From Hansfordia pulvinata (lineage: Eukaryota > Ascomycota > Sordariomycetes > Xylariales), in assembly GCA_006538405.1 (NCBI GenBank), contig BJKQ01000004.1:2170001-2234000 (forward strand): a stretch of DNA of 64,000 bases, read 5' to 3'. Shown piece after piece: positions 10,801 through 21,768 of the stretch; the stretch's first letter is position 1; each line of letters begins with the position of its first letter. The notes below the pieces were generated by a model. It was not told where the DNA came from, ran no database searches, and was given only the letters and a program-made list of their open reading frames with translations. The position numbers and the translations under genes were made by a program.

Positions 10801-12580
10801 ATGTCCCGTGAATCCAATGGCCCCTTGATTACATTGCCTCGCCTAGGCGGCAGCCCCCCCGATAGTAAAGCACTGCAAGCGCCGTGGTCATCTCGAAAAC
10901 GTGTTTGACTTGGCATCAAGCCAGCCCAGTCCCTGGTCCGCAGCACACAGCGGGTGCTCAAACCCCTGGGCTAAATTCGCCGACAACCCACTAAGCCTCT
11001 GGTGTTCGGGCTGTTCCGAAGAATGTGCCCCGCCACTAATATTTGACAATGCCTTGACACCATCTACTGCAGGCACGGTGCGAGGATACCACCATACATC
11101 GGGCAATGTGGCGTTTGGGCGGACGCCTGGCTTTGGAAGCAGCAGACCAGAATCGATTGGTCCTCTGCACAGCTTGCCACAGCTTCAACACCAACTCGAG
11201 ACTGCTTTCAAATCATGGGTCACTTGTGTCCTTGAGGATGCTCGCTGTATGACCAGTATTTGAGACGACCTCCAAGGGCAATCTCAAGGTGCAGCTGTCC
11301 GGGGTCACTTCGTCTCCCCAAGACGCCTTCCTCTCAGCTCGGTGCGCTTTCTCCGGCCACCCACACCCAGCCTACCGCACCATGTTTCTCCTTTCTCGAC
11401 AAGTGAGGCATACGAGACAGGCAATGACGGCAGCCAGCCCAGTGCCGGCATTCTTGCTGAGTTGAGACCTCTCTCATGTCTCATCCCGGATCGAGCCTCT
11501 CCAACATCAACTAAGCAAGCCCCAGGCCTAAGTGCGTAGTTTGCGAGACAGCCTCCCTTGCTGCAATGCAGCTCATATGTCTGTCAGATAGCGAGCTCGG
11601 GCAACGCACTGGACCCCCAATAGGTCAACGAGAGAATGTCGGCCCGCGTGCTGTAGAAATGGTGGCTCCGTATTGGATGGGGAGCCTTTGGCATTCCCTT
11701 TCGACACCGATCAACTCTTGCACACTCCCAGCGACCTGGTTACTCCAGTCACCAAGTTGACGCGAGTGGCCACCGTGCCCATGCTATGATCACGTATAAT
11801 AATGGCGCAATACTGGTCTCCTTCACGTTGTTGTCTCGGCGGGTCGCTCCGTCTCATTACGCCCATGAGACCTCTGGTGTACTCCAACTTTTGAATCGCT
11901 CGGACGTCGTTGGGCCAGTGGTAACCTCGAGTCTGGATTGTGTGACGGCTTCGTGACGTCCGGGAAATACCTCTTCGCCGTGCCACAGCCAGGATCAGAA
12001 CACCGAGGGAGACTGCTTCTAGCGTTTTGCGAGCCAAGATGGGTTTTCGTCCAGTCCTTTGGCAGACGACTGAATAGGGCCGACCTTGCTGCCGCAGGGA
12101 CACATGTTGCGGGATGTCCGGTGGCCTCCAGATAGGGGAAAACAAGAGCTACGGCCCACGGGAAGAGAGAAAGACCCTGCTGGATATACCCCGAGAAACG
12201 ATGGCTGGTGGGCAGCTTCGGTCAAGAACCGAACATCTTGAGACCTTTTCAGGGTCTAGATGTCCGGCTGTAGGAGTCAGGGTCCTGGAGCTGCTTGCCG
12301 CATGCCCGCACCGGAGTGGACGTGTGGATAGATGTGGATATGTGATCAGCCTCGCACTGGGTGAGGTTCCCAGCTATGACGATCCCGTCGCCGCTACATC
12401 GTCAGGGTTGAGACTGGACGACCCTGGGGCCCGTTTGGAGAAAGGGTCTTGTTCTTCTCTATCTCTTATTTCCCCCCTTCTATACATATATAACCGTGGC
12501 GGCATCCTATTTCTGAGCCTGCGCCTTGAGATTCACAGACCAAGTATGTATCAAGCCACCTGCTGCGAACAAGCCAGAAA
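7857..12580. other. Long spacer without a convincing gene
   Basis: From 7857 to about 9600 there are promoter-type sequence, TACCTAGGTA-type palindromes (8345-8405) and many TACGAGT/ACTCGTA motifs (for example 9190-9220). From about 9900 to 12480 the texture changes: microsatellites and these motifs vanish, and moderately long frames occur on both strands (for example minus 12145-11711 and plus 10901-11263). They carry no recognisable domain. This part could be a decayed gene or sequence of different origin. Confidence 0.45.
12487..12493 (+). promoter_or_regulatory. Putative TATA box of the permease gene
   Basis: TATATAA lies 88-94 nt before the permease ATG at 12581, just after a pyrimidine-rich stretch at about 12452-12480. 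Spacing and sequence suit a fungal core promoter. Confidence 0.45.
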
Positions 12581-14442
12581 ATGCCGTGGTATACGAGAGA
12601 ACAGTTATTCGAGCGTGCCCAGCACGGGCTGCGGTCCAGCATCTCCGGCTCGAGCGGCGGCAAGGAGAAGCCGCCGTCGCCCGCCGGCTCGCAGAGGAAC
12701 AATTCGGACACGGCGGAGGGGACGGTCCACCGGCTGCCGGCGGGGGAGCGCGCCTGGCAGTGGATCAAGGGGCTGAACGTGGAGAAGCGGGGGATCGAGC
12801 GCGTCCCGGACGACGAGAAGACGGACTACACGGCCAGCAATGCCGGGACTCCTGTTAGTCTTGACCCCTTATCATCATCAAGCCTCCCCTTCCCTTCCCT
12901 TCCCCCCCTTTTCTTTGGTCGTTACCGTCACAGCTGGCCGCTCCCGTCCATTACCCACACGTCTTGTGTGTGTCTTTCTTGGGGAAGGGGGAGCTTCGCG
13001 AGCTGCAAGAGCTGAACTGACTGACGCACACGAAAACCCGGACGACCCGTCGTTGCAGTTCATCTCCTCGAACCTGGCCGTGTGCACGCTGCCGGTGGGG
13101 GCGCTGGCGAGCCCCGTCTTCGGCCTGGGCTTCGTCGACAGCGCCCTCGTCATCGTCATCGTCAACGCCGTCGGCATCCTGCCCGTCTGCTTCTTCGCCA
13201 CCTTCGGGCCCCGGTTCGGCCTGCGCCAGGTCGTCCTGTCGCGCTTCTTTTTTGGGTACTACGGGGCCAAGCTGGGTGAGTTTTTTTTTTTCTCATGTTT
13301 TTCTTTAATTTTTTTTTCTCCCTTCCATTGGTGGTCAGCCCCTTTATTTCTACTACCCGGTTCAACGCGGGCCCCTATTTCACTTCCTCCCAATTTGACC
13401 ACCCCCCCCCCCCCCCCCCGCCCCATCCCACTACCTGACCAACCTGTACATCAAGAAACCTCACAACTGACCCCCCCCCTCAAACCCAGTGGCCCTCCTC
13501 AACATCTTCTCGCTGGTGGGCTGGTCGGCGGCCAACTCGATCGTGGGCGCCCAGCTGCTGCACGCCGTCAACCCGGGGATGCCGGGCTGGGCGGGCGTGG
13601 CCGTCTTCGGCGCCGTGACCCTGGTCATCTGCGTCTTCGGGTACCGGGCCCTGCACGCCTACGAGCGCTTCGCCTGGGTCCCGTGCCTGGCCGTCTTCGT
13701 CGTCATCGCCGTCGAGCTGGGCCGCTCGGGCGACTTCCGCAGCCTGCTGCCCCTTTCGTCGTCCAGGGCCGCCACCGCCAGCAGCAGTGGCGCGGGAGGT
13801 GCGGGAGGAGCAGGAGGTGCAGCAGCAGCCGGAGAAGCAGGGGCTGTTCTCTCCTTCACCGCCTCCGTCTACGGCTACGCCACCAGCTTCTGCACCCTGG
13901 CCGCCGACTACACCGTCTACCGGCCCGCGTCGTCCTCGCGCCCGGCCATCTTCGCCTGGGCCTTTTTGGGCCTGTACCTCCCGACCGTCTTCGTCGAGCT
14001 GCTCGGCGCCGCCCTCGCCACGGCCGTGGTGGCACCCGACGCCGACCCGTCCTACCTGGCCGCCTACCGCGAGAACCACGTGGGCGGCCTTCTGGCGCGG
14101 CTCCTCCTGCCCTCCCTGGGCCAGCGCTTCGGCTCCCTGTGCATGGTGGTCCTGGCCCTGTCCATCGTCGCCAGCGTCTGCCTCAACACCTACTCCATGT
14201 CCCTGTCCCTGCAGGTCCTGGCCCGGGGCACGGCCCGCGTGCCCAGGCCCGTATGGGCCCTGGTCGGCACCGCCGCCTTCGTCGCCGTCGCCGTGCCCGG
14301 TTACGACCACTTCGTCGAGACCCTCGAGACCTTCATGCTGCTCATTGGCTACTGGCTCGCCATCTACGAGCCCGTCGCCCTCGTCGAGCACTTTGTCTTC
14401 CGCTCCGGCGCCCTGGACAGGTGGCTGCCCTCCCTGCGGGGG

Positions 14443-14474
<32 letters not shown>

Positions 14475-14886
14475 TCGTCACCACGGTACAACCAGCAGCA
14501 CTAGCAGCAGCAGCAATAGCGACGGAGAAGAAGAAGAAGAAGAAGAAGAAGAAGGAAACGTCGAGTCCGAAGGGGGAGGAGGAGGAGGAGGAGGACAGGA
14601 AAGGGGGAGCAGGAGTAGACGACGGAGAAGGCGCCGCTACTACCGCCCGGAGGACTACGACAGGCCCGACCGCCTGCCCCCCGGCTACGCGGCCGCGGGC
14701 GCCCTGGGCCTCGGCGTCCTCGGCGCCGCCCTCGGCATGGCCCAGCCCTACTTCGTCGGCCCCGTCGGCGCCCTGTGCGGCGCGCCCGGCGTCGGCGGCG
14801 ACGTCGGCTTCGAGCTGGCCTTTGTCTTCACCGCCGTCGGCTACGTGGTCCTGCGGGCCCTCGAGAGGGGCAAGATGGGCAGGTAA
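12581..14886 (+). CDS. NCS1-family purine-cytosine permease (Fcy2-like)
   Basis: Three exons (12581-12853, 13059-13275, 13490-14886) encode 628 aa. The introns have GTTAGT and GTGAGT donors, are phase 0 and phase 1, and restore a continuous membrane protein. The N-terminal cytoplasmic part carries the family signature WIKGLNVEKRGIERVP near residues 58-75. Next come TM segments with GFVDSALVIVIVNAVGILP and SRFFFGYYGAKL. Exon 3 carries the remaining segments, ending in a hydrophobic pair near the C-terminus. The family imports cytosine, purines or related nucleobases with protons at the plasma membrane. A hydrophilic insertion of about 80 residues (Gly8, SSS, Glu9, Gly9 and Arg runs, encoded near 14440-14640) interrupts the late TM region and is unusual. 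Substrate cannot be told from sequence. Two tandem repeats begin at and after the stop codon. Confidence 0.88.
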
Positions 14887-14959
14887 AAAGGCCAGTGGGC
14901 AGGTAAAAAAGCCAGTGGGCAGGTAAAAAAGCCAGTGGGCAGGTAAAAAGCCAGAGGTC
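14877..14959. repeat. 20-bp tandem repeat, four copies, overlapping the permease stop codon
   Basis: The unit is about AGGTAAAAAAGCCAGTGGGC. Copies lie at 14881-14900, 14901-14920, 14921-14940 and a diverged 14941-14959. The first copy supplies the TAA stop of the permease. Every copy contains AG|GTAAAA, which resembles a 5' splice site. Confidence 0.9.
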
Positions 14960-15180
14960 AGGTTGTGGAGGGGTGAAGCGAAGGAAGACACGCGAGGGGA
15001 AAAAGGGGGGTGGGGGGGGAATGGAAGCGGAGCGAGACGACCCCCGGACTTTCGGGCACCGCGGCTCGTGGCTCTTTTCTCCCATCTGCCCTGTAAAGAT
15101 GCGCAGACATTCTTTCTTGTCCCTTGGCTCGTCACTCTTCTTCCTTGCCTTTTGGAATCCACTGGGCACCTCTTCATAGC

Positions 15181-15203
15181 CCCCCCCCCCCCCCCCCCCC
15201 CCC
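15181..15203. repeat. C23 homopolymer
   Basis: A run of 23 cytosines lies directly before the 14-bp tandem array. Such runs recur in this window and are prone to length error. Confidence 0.9.
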
Positions 15204-15204
15204 A

Positions 15205-15288
15205 GCAAACGCGTCCGGGCAAACGCGTCCGGGCAAACGCGTCCGGGCAAACGCATCCGGGCAAACGCGTCCGGGCAAACGCGTCCGG
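15205..15288. repeat. 14-bp tandem repeat, six copies, carrying ACGCGT
   Basis: The unit GCAAACGCGTCCGG repeats six times head to tail. Only the fourth copy differs (ACGCAT). Five copies contain ACGCGT, the core of the MluI cell-cycle box bound by MBF-type factors in fungi. It lies in the 3' intergenic region between two convergent genes. Confidence 0.92.
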
Positions 15289-15836
15289 GCATGAGCTTCG
15301 GGTAGGAGAATCTTTCCGCGTCAGGCCCCAGCCCCTGTCATCATCAGGCATGGGTCTTCGCCTTTGGAGCCAGGGATCAGTCTGGTGGTGTTCTTATATT
15401 TTTTTTTCTTTTTCTCTTTCTTTCCACTTTTGCCTTCTCACGTTATACGAGACACGACAATATAGCGGAAACTTCACCAGTCACGAAAGTCAGCGCAAAG
15501 ACCAGATGAGCACAACGAAGAAAATGATTTGGTTTCCACCATCACTGCCATATCCCCAAATGGTCCAAGTAACTCCAATTCGAGCGCCGAGGGGAAGGCG
15601 CAGTCGCAGCGGTGAGATGGACTGCAATATCCCTTCGAATGGGGAAACGTCCAGGTGATAGAACAGGCATCGCGATATGGGCAAGCCTCTGGCCGACCGT
15701 ATGGATTCTTTGACATCGCGTCCACAGAAACTCTTGCAGTGAACGTAGACTCTTCGTGAAATTGTCAAGCAACTTTTATTGATCGTCGTCAACATGAGGT
15801 AATGAAATGGGTATGTTAAGTAGTAGAGGATTTTGC

Positions 15837-17239
15837 CTATGAATAGAACTGAGACTTCTGAAAGCTCTCGGCCGAAATGTCGCCCATCTTGCCCGGCAGG
15901 GGAGGGGGCTGGGAGGCACTCGTGAGGGAGCTGGTCCGCGAAGCAGCCTCGCTCTCCGCCGCCTTGATGGCCGCCACTGGCTGGCCGGGCCTCTTGGCGA
16001 TCTCGAGGAAGGTGGAGGGAAGGTATCCCAGTCGTCCATCGCGAGCCCTGCACCGCCACCAGTCGCTCGGGTTGCCCAACGGATCGCTCTTGCTCAGGAC
16101 GGCAATGAAGTCGCCCTTCTTGACCGCCAGATCAACGCCCTGCGTGGCGTTGCCCGACTCCGGCGTGAAGTCGTACAGCACGCGGCAGAACTCAAGCTTG
16201 CTGGGGTCGAGAGCCGTCTGGCTCTGGGCCTCCAGCCGCTTGCGCTCCTCGTCCTCGGCTGACGCTGCCAACGAGCGGATGGCCTTGCTCATGATGTAGG
16301 GCAAACCGAAGGCGGCGAGGAGGAAGAAGATTAAGGGTTTCCTGCTGGGCCTCGAGCTGCCCGGGGCGCCGTTCGGACCGCTGGGCGCTTGGCGTCCCTC
16401 GAAGCGTGCGAAAGCTGCCGGAGTCAGGGCGGTAGCGTCGGCTGGAGGCGGGCGGCCCGTGATCTTGGCGATTAAGGTGCGGATCCATCGCATCAGGGTG
16501 AAGATACCCAGGACGGAGCCCAGGGTGTCGCGCAGGTTGCCGATTTGCTCGGCCACCGCGACCATGGCTGCGATTTTGGGTCAGCAATATTCTCGGACGC
16601 TCCATCACGGATCTTACCGAAAAAGCTGGAGTGAGTCGCCATATATGTGCTCTCCAACATCTGGGCAAAGCCTCCAAAGGCGCCGACGACGCCCTCGAGC
16701 ATCTGGAAGGTGGCCTGGGTGCTGTTTCCGAAGCGGTTCGTCAGGCTGTTGGGGTTGTTGGGGTCGTTGGGCATACCACCCATGCCGCCCATGCCGCCGT
16801 ACATACCGCCCATACCACCGTAGCCGCCCATGCCACCGTACATGCCTCCCATCCCACCCATGCCGCCGTAGCCACCGTAGCCTCCCATGCCTCCGTACAT
16901 GCTGCTGCCGTAGCCACCCATCCTCGAGTAGGGACTTGAGTAGGCGGATCCGTAGGGCGAGGAGCCCATGCGGCTGTACGCCGAGGCGTTCTGGTTGACG
17001 GCGGAGTTGAGCGAGTCGGGACGAGGAGGAACGGCGGGCGACGAAGAGTCGAGGGAGGACGAAGTGGCGAGCGCGGATGGAGAGACGTTCGATGCAGGGA
17101 GAGGCGAGGAGGCTGCCGCGGAGGGGGTTGCCATGGTAGCTGCACGGAGGGGGTTAGTCGCGTTTTCTGGAACGACCGGGCGCGGGGAGGTTCGCACCAG
17201 TTGCGCCGTTTCTCTCCCAGGGCTTGGGGGCGATGCCAT
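15837..17239 (-). CDS. PEX13: Peroxin 13, peroxisomal docking-complex membrane protein; N-terminal reading frame uncertain
   Basis: The minus-strand gene has a clear 50-nt intron (16568-16617; GTAAGA donor, CTGAC, CAG). The frame as read from ATG 17239 is open and gives 450 aa. It has a Gly/Met/Tyr-rich repeat region at about 100-165 (GGYGGMGGMYGG type), a TM segment at about 285-304 and a C-terminal SH3 domain at about 334-400 (RVLYDF, GDFIAVL, WWRCRA, GYLPSTF). Pex13 docks the Pex5/Pex14 import receptor complex at the peroxisomal membrane. The N-terminus reads MASPPSPGRETAQ, whereas Pex13 proteins begin with a PPKPWE motif. That motif (APKPWERNGAT) is present in another frame. One extra C in the C5 run (17226-17230) plus splicing of a second intron, 17140-17197, would restore it. 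Confidence 0.9.
17140..17197 (-). other. Putative second PEX13 intron, visible only if one base is missing in the C5 run
   Basis: On the minus strand a GTGCGA donor (17197) and a GTGCAG acceptor (17140) with a CTAACC branch-like element define a 58-nt segment. Removing it, with one extra C at 17226-17230, joins the conserved PKPWERNGAT start to the TMATPS exon in frame. Without the extra C the segment must be read through. Confidence 0.6.
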
Positions 17240-18316
17240 CGTCGAAGGGGGACGGCAACCGCGAATCGACAGGGCCGCGGGGCCGGCGTGGGGACGCGCG
17301 GGACGTCAGCGGGCAATGCGAGGGCGACCGAGGTCGAGCGGCGGAGGGCACGCGTAGGCCCGGCTACGTTGTCGTCGAGTTGCAGAACGAGCGGGCGGGC
17401 AGACAGGGAGAGGCGATTTGTTGGAGAAGAACAGGAGATCGCCTGGGGCAGACGGTCTGCACGACAGCGAGAAGAGATGTCTGCTGCTTCGGTGACGGCG
17501 ACACGGAGGTGAAGAGAAACAGACGGCGGACGGGTGAACGGGCGGCTAGTCAGGCGACCGGGGTGCTGAGGCAGGGCCGGCGGCGGAGGCGAATGGCGAG
17601 CGATGCGAGCGAGGGAGTCCGAGTAGAGTAGCGCCTGTCCGCGGACTGGACTGGGGTGGTGGTGGGTGGTGGGTCGGGCCCCCAAAAGGCAGAGGTAAAG
17701 ACGGGCGGGCAAGGCGAGGCTTGTGAAAGACGGGCCTGTCGGTCGCGGTCGATGGGCGGCGGATGCAGACGAGCGCGGAAGCCGGCCGTCGTCGAGCCTC
17801 GGCAAAGTGCGCCCGCCTGACCCAGAAGAGGCATCCCCGGCCGGGGTGGCTGGCGGCTGGCATCCTTCAGAGACGCCAGCTGGCAGCGCCGGTCGGAATC
17901 GCCGAGGTGTGCACCGCGGCACCTCACCCGGACCTCGGGACTTTGGCGTCACATTAGGTAAGCCGCGCGCTCTGGATGACGCAGTGCAGGCATTACCGTA
18001 CGAGTATGTAGTGCGGCACAGAGTCGACCCTTATTATTCGGGAGTATCATCAAGGTATCCGCGTACATGCACTTATCAAGACAGCCTCATCCAATCTGCC
18101 TCCATGCACATCATCCAGTACATGTACCTAGGTACCTAGCAGTGCACCAGTGACCCCAGCATCACGACACTCGCAACCTTGGGTACCTTCCATACGAAAC
18201 CTTTCACATTCACCTCCACGCTTGCACATGTAAAAGTAACACTCTTCGAATCATATTGCATATCATATCATATCATCCATCGAAACGTTTTCAACACCGG
18301 AAGCTCCACCCGCCCG
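17240..18316. other. PEX13 upstream region
   Basis: GC-rich sequence with several open frames from composition alone, then TACGAGTA at 18000 and TACCTAGGTACCTAG near 18125-18138. No gene is supported. It separates two minus-strand genes and probably holds the PEX13 promoter and the 3' UTR of the NmrA-like gene. Confidence 0.5.
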
Positions 18317-19697
18317 TCAGTGAGCGTCCTTGAAGCCCGGCGCCGTCTTGGCGTACTCCTCCCACGAGGTCAGGCCCTGGACCAGCTTGTGGGTGGGCTC
18401 GAGCGACGCGCCGCCGTAGTAGCCAAAGTCCTGCATCAGGAGCATGTTCTCGAGCATCTCGTCGACGACAAAGTCGGGCGAGCCGGTACCCTTGAGGAAG
18501 GCCCGGAACGCGGGCTCGGGCACCTGGAAGAAGCGCGCCGACGCCGCCGCCTGCTGGCTGCCCGCGGGGAGGGTGCGCTTGAAGCCCTCGACGACCTCGG
18601 CGGCCGTCAGGTACTCGGAGGCGGCGAGTAGGCGCTGGCCGAGGACGGCGTCGCGGTTGCGCACCAGCGCCGCGACGTACTTGCCCGAGTCGGAGGGCAG
18701 GAAGAGCGGGATGGGCGTCGACGCCGACACGGGCAGGCCCAGCGTCCACGCGCCGTCCTCCTGCGCGGGGCGGAACATCTGCCCCGGCAGGTTGGTCATG
18801 TAGAAGCCGGGCAGGAAGAAGGACGCCGGGATCCCCAGCGACCGCACGTAGTCCTCCACCTTGGCCTTGCTGTCGAAGTGGTAGACGTGGGGGAGGGCTC
18901 CTTTGCTCACTGCGGAAAGAGGGAAGGGTTGGCAGAGGCCTCGTGGTTAGCAAGCGATCTTTTTTTTTTTTTTTTTTTTGGTTCCCTTTCCCCCCTTTCT
19001 CTTCCGCTCTGCGGGAACCACACGACAAAAGTTTGGCCCACTTACACTCCGTCACGTTGAGCAGCGAGCTCCAGATGAAGTGCTGGACACCAGCCTCCTA
19101 TTGTCCACAGCATCAGCTCATGCTCCGCAGACCTCTCTCCTTCCCCACGACGCAGCGGGGCGAAGGGCTCTGCTTCACGTCCGGGGGTTTCCTCCGACAT
19201 ACCTTGGCGGCGTCAGCCAGGTTCTTGCCCTGCTGCGTCTCGAGCTCGGCGTCCAGCTTTTCCCAGTAGTTGGTCACGGCGAAGACGGTGTGCGCGCCGC
19301 TCATGGCCTGGACTAGCGTCGCCTTGTCGTTGGTGTCGGCCTGTGATCGGGTCGGCGGTGGTGCCAGACCCCCAGGTTATTAGCCCACTGTACTCGTAGT
19401 ACTCGCTTCCACCCCACTTGGTCACCGATGCTATCGAGGTACGGTGACCTCATCCTCGACAGTCACAGTAAGGGGGGGGGGGGGCGGAGTCTTGTACGAG
19501 TGCGATCTCCGACTTACAGCAACGACCTCAGCACCCCGCTCCGCCAGCTTCTTGGACGACTCCTTGCCGACGTCGCGGGTCACGCCGCGCACCGTCCACT
19601 CGGCCTTGAGCTCGGGGTCGCTCAGGAACGTGTCGACGACGCCGCCGCCCTGGCCGCCGGTGGCGCCGAACACGGTGATGATCCTGTTTCCGGGCAT
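18317..19697 (-). CDS. NmrA-like family NAD(P)-binding protein
   Basis: Four exons on the minus strand (19697-19518, 19340-19203, 19097-19046, 18909-18317) encode 320 aa. All junctions have GTRNGT donors and AG acceptors, and phases fit. The N-terminal Rossmann motif VFGATGGQGGG sits at residues 9-19, followed by a basic VRGVTRD segment. Further conserved stretches are VFAVTNYWEK, GVQHFIWSSL and LPHVYHFDSKAKVEDYVR, then LPGFYMTN. The family resembles NmrA/HSCARG regulators and isoflavone reductase-like proteins, which bind NAD(P) and act as redox sensors or reductases, probably in the cytosol. The length is normal. A long GT microsatellite lies about 190 nt upstream of the ATG. The specific role is unknown. 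Confidence 0.88.
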
Positions 19698-19896
19698 GGT
19701 CTCGTGGAGTGAGTGAGTGAGTGAGTGAGTTGAGTCTATTGCAGGTAGGTGTTGGTATGGTGTGCTTGTAGCAATGCGTCGTCGGGAGAGAAAGGGGCTC
19801 GTGTAGCGCGAGCGATTGCCTGTGCTAAGCTTGAAATGCAGGAGATGCAAGCTGAAGTCGAGTGTGTTCAAGTCGATGAGAAGTGTGTGCGTGTGC

Positions 19897-19988
<92 letters not shown>

Positions 19989-21768
19989 ATAGATGGCGAA
20001 CCAAGTGAGCAACAACCGTCGACGACCAAGGGCAGATGCTGGCTTTATACGTCATGCAGCCCGGCCGACGTCAAGTCTCGTCGAGCTCGGCGCGCGAGAT
20101 CTGCGAGCGCCTCCGGCTGATTGATGGGGGCCATTACGCAGCTTGGGATAATCATCAACGCAGCTAATCATAAGCACACACCAGCATGAGGGCTCGCCAA
20201 CGCCAAGCACGAGGGCTCGCTCGCGGTAGCAGCCGGCGCGAAGAGGCGCGCGCCCGCCCCGTCGCGGGGTAGAGCCGTCGACTCGTACGCGCAACCTACG
20301 GGTGAGGGCGAGTACGAGTACTCGTCCGGATGGGATCTACGAGTAGTCGTGGTAGTGTCGTTGACCCGTGTGGGGTCGTGTGCTTTGCAAAGCCCGCATC
20401 GCTGCTCCCCCGGCAGAGCGAAGCCATTCGCAACCCTGGCTGTCGTCGTGCCGCGGCTGAGATAAGCAACAGAGACGAATAGGGGGGGTCGCAGCACGTT
20501 CTCCGGGGTTGCGTGCGTTGCTGCTGTGCCCGTCGCAAATGGGGGTGATAAGCGCTTACGAGTACCACTCACTCCTCGCGGGGATGATGAGGTGGGCGGG
20601 TGGGTGGAAGCTCCGAGATCTGGGACGTTCGATGGTTCTCAGTTAGCGTTTGTCAGCTCCGCCGGAACCCGAATCGCGCGGCGGACCCGCCTCCACCTGA
20701 CTAATAATAATCATAACCAACGTTAGCCCCCACGGCGGCCCCCCTTTCGTGCCCCTGTGCCCCTCTGTGGCGATTTGGTGGGGAAACTCACGAGTTAGCC
20801 GCATAAGCAGAGTGCGCTGATGATTTGCAAGCTCTCGCGTCTCGGACTCAACCGACCAAGACGGGTTGCTTTATCATCCATCTCCAATTCCCAACCCCAA
20901 CCCATCACGACTCTGGGTGTCGCCTCCAAAGAAGGCTCTGTGGCCGTTGTGCCCCATGGTTCCAGACCCATCGCGAATCCGCCCCATGTGCCACGTGCGT
21001 ACTCGTACGCGCGCAGAAAGAAGGCTTGCTGGGGCTGACCTGGCAGAGAGGGGTCATCAGTATGGAATAATAAGAGCAAGCCCCGGGTTGCAGCGACGCG
21101 AACACGGCTTGCAGGAGCCCAAGATGGAAGAGCACCTGCGGCTTCGCCCTCCTTTCTATGGAAGAATGGCCGCCCTCATCGCATCGAGAACGACTGGGTT
21201 CCCTGGTCCTGTAATAGTTCGGAGGCTTGCTTTGGCTGCAGCGACACTGCGTTAGTTGACTTGACGGCGAATAGCGAAAAGCAGTTCGGAGCGTGGCGGC
21301 GAGCTTCGTGAGCCACGCAGTTGACGGGGCCCGGAATGACACCACAACCAATCTCGCACCCTGATAGCGCACGTTCTCCACGTCTCGTTGGAGCAACAAA
21401 GCGCAGCTGGGTACACGCATGGCCGCCTGCAGAGACAAGAAAAGAAAATGAACGGATCCCCATAACCTCTCCCCTCTAATCCCTCCAGCGTGCCACGCTA
21501 CCAGCCCGATACGCCTATCACTTCGTGAGAGGCAGTCTGCAAGATATATCACCACACAGATCCCTACTGACTACCTCAGCTTCGACACGATCACGGCTTA
21601 ATTACAACTGATACTACACATGATCTCATGCTGGTCCCAAGTCGACACCGTCCCGGCCACAATAGCGCTACCGTCGTGTGTCTTGTCGTCGAAATCGGAA
21701 TCCCTCATAGGCTAGATCCAGCTTTCTCCCTGACGCGGGCCACGCCGACCAGTGTTGAGCGTGCCAAT
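19698..21768. other. Spacer upstream of the NmrA-like gene
   Basis: Holds a (GTGA)n tract at 19710-19731, the (GT)n array, TATAAA on the minus strand at 20043-20048, and several TACGAGTAC motifs (20284-20345, 20555, 21000). A 216-codon minus-strand frame (21555-20905) is open but shows no domain, signal or codon bias, so I do not call it a gene. Confidence 0.5.
19883..19985. repeat. (GT)n microsatellite, about 100 bp
   Basis: A nearly perfect GT tract with a few GC interruptions at its left edge. It lies upstream of the NmrA-like gene, read as CA repeats on the coding strand, and probably belongs to the promoter or 5' UTR. Confidence 0.95.

Larger units (their letters stand above)
14960..15836. 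other. Intergenic region between convergent permease and PEX13 genes
   Basis: Contains the C23 run at 15181-15203, the 14-bp tandem array at 15205-15288 and T-rich sequence near 15399-15425. No gene is seen. The stretch holds the 3' ends of both flanking genes. Confidence 0.6.

Noticed and set aside
15205..15288. CRISPR-like array
   Set aside because: The 14-bp units are directly adjacent with no spacers, so this is a minisatellite.
13480..15351. 623-codon open frame on the minus strand opposite the permease
   Set aside because: It mirrors the permease exons, their intron and the 3' tandem repeats, and is Gly/Ala/Asp-rich as expected from G/C-ending codons on the other strand. It has no domain.
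16741..17952. 403-codon minus-strand frame overlapping the PEX13 N-terminus
   Set aside because: Frame-shifted relative to the Gly/Met-rich PEX13 repeats, rich in Pro/Arg/Thr, and extends into the promoter.
19883..19985. HTHTHT repeat protein read across the GT tract
   Set aside because: The His-Thr run is only the translation of the CA microsatellite upstream of the NmrA-like start codon.
20905..21555. 216-codon minus-strand frame
   Set aside because: No signal peptide, domain or codon bias, and mixed composition; treated as a chance opening.
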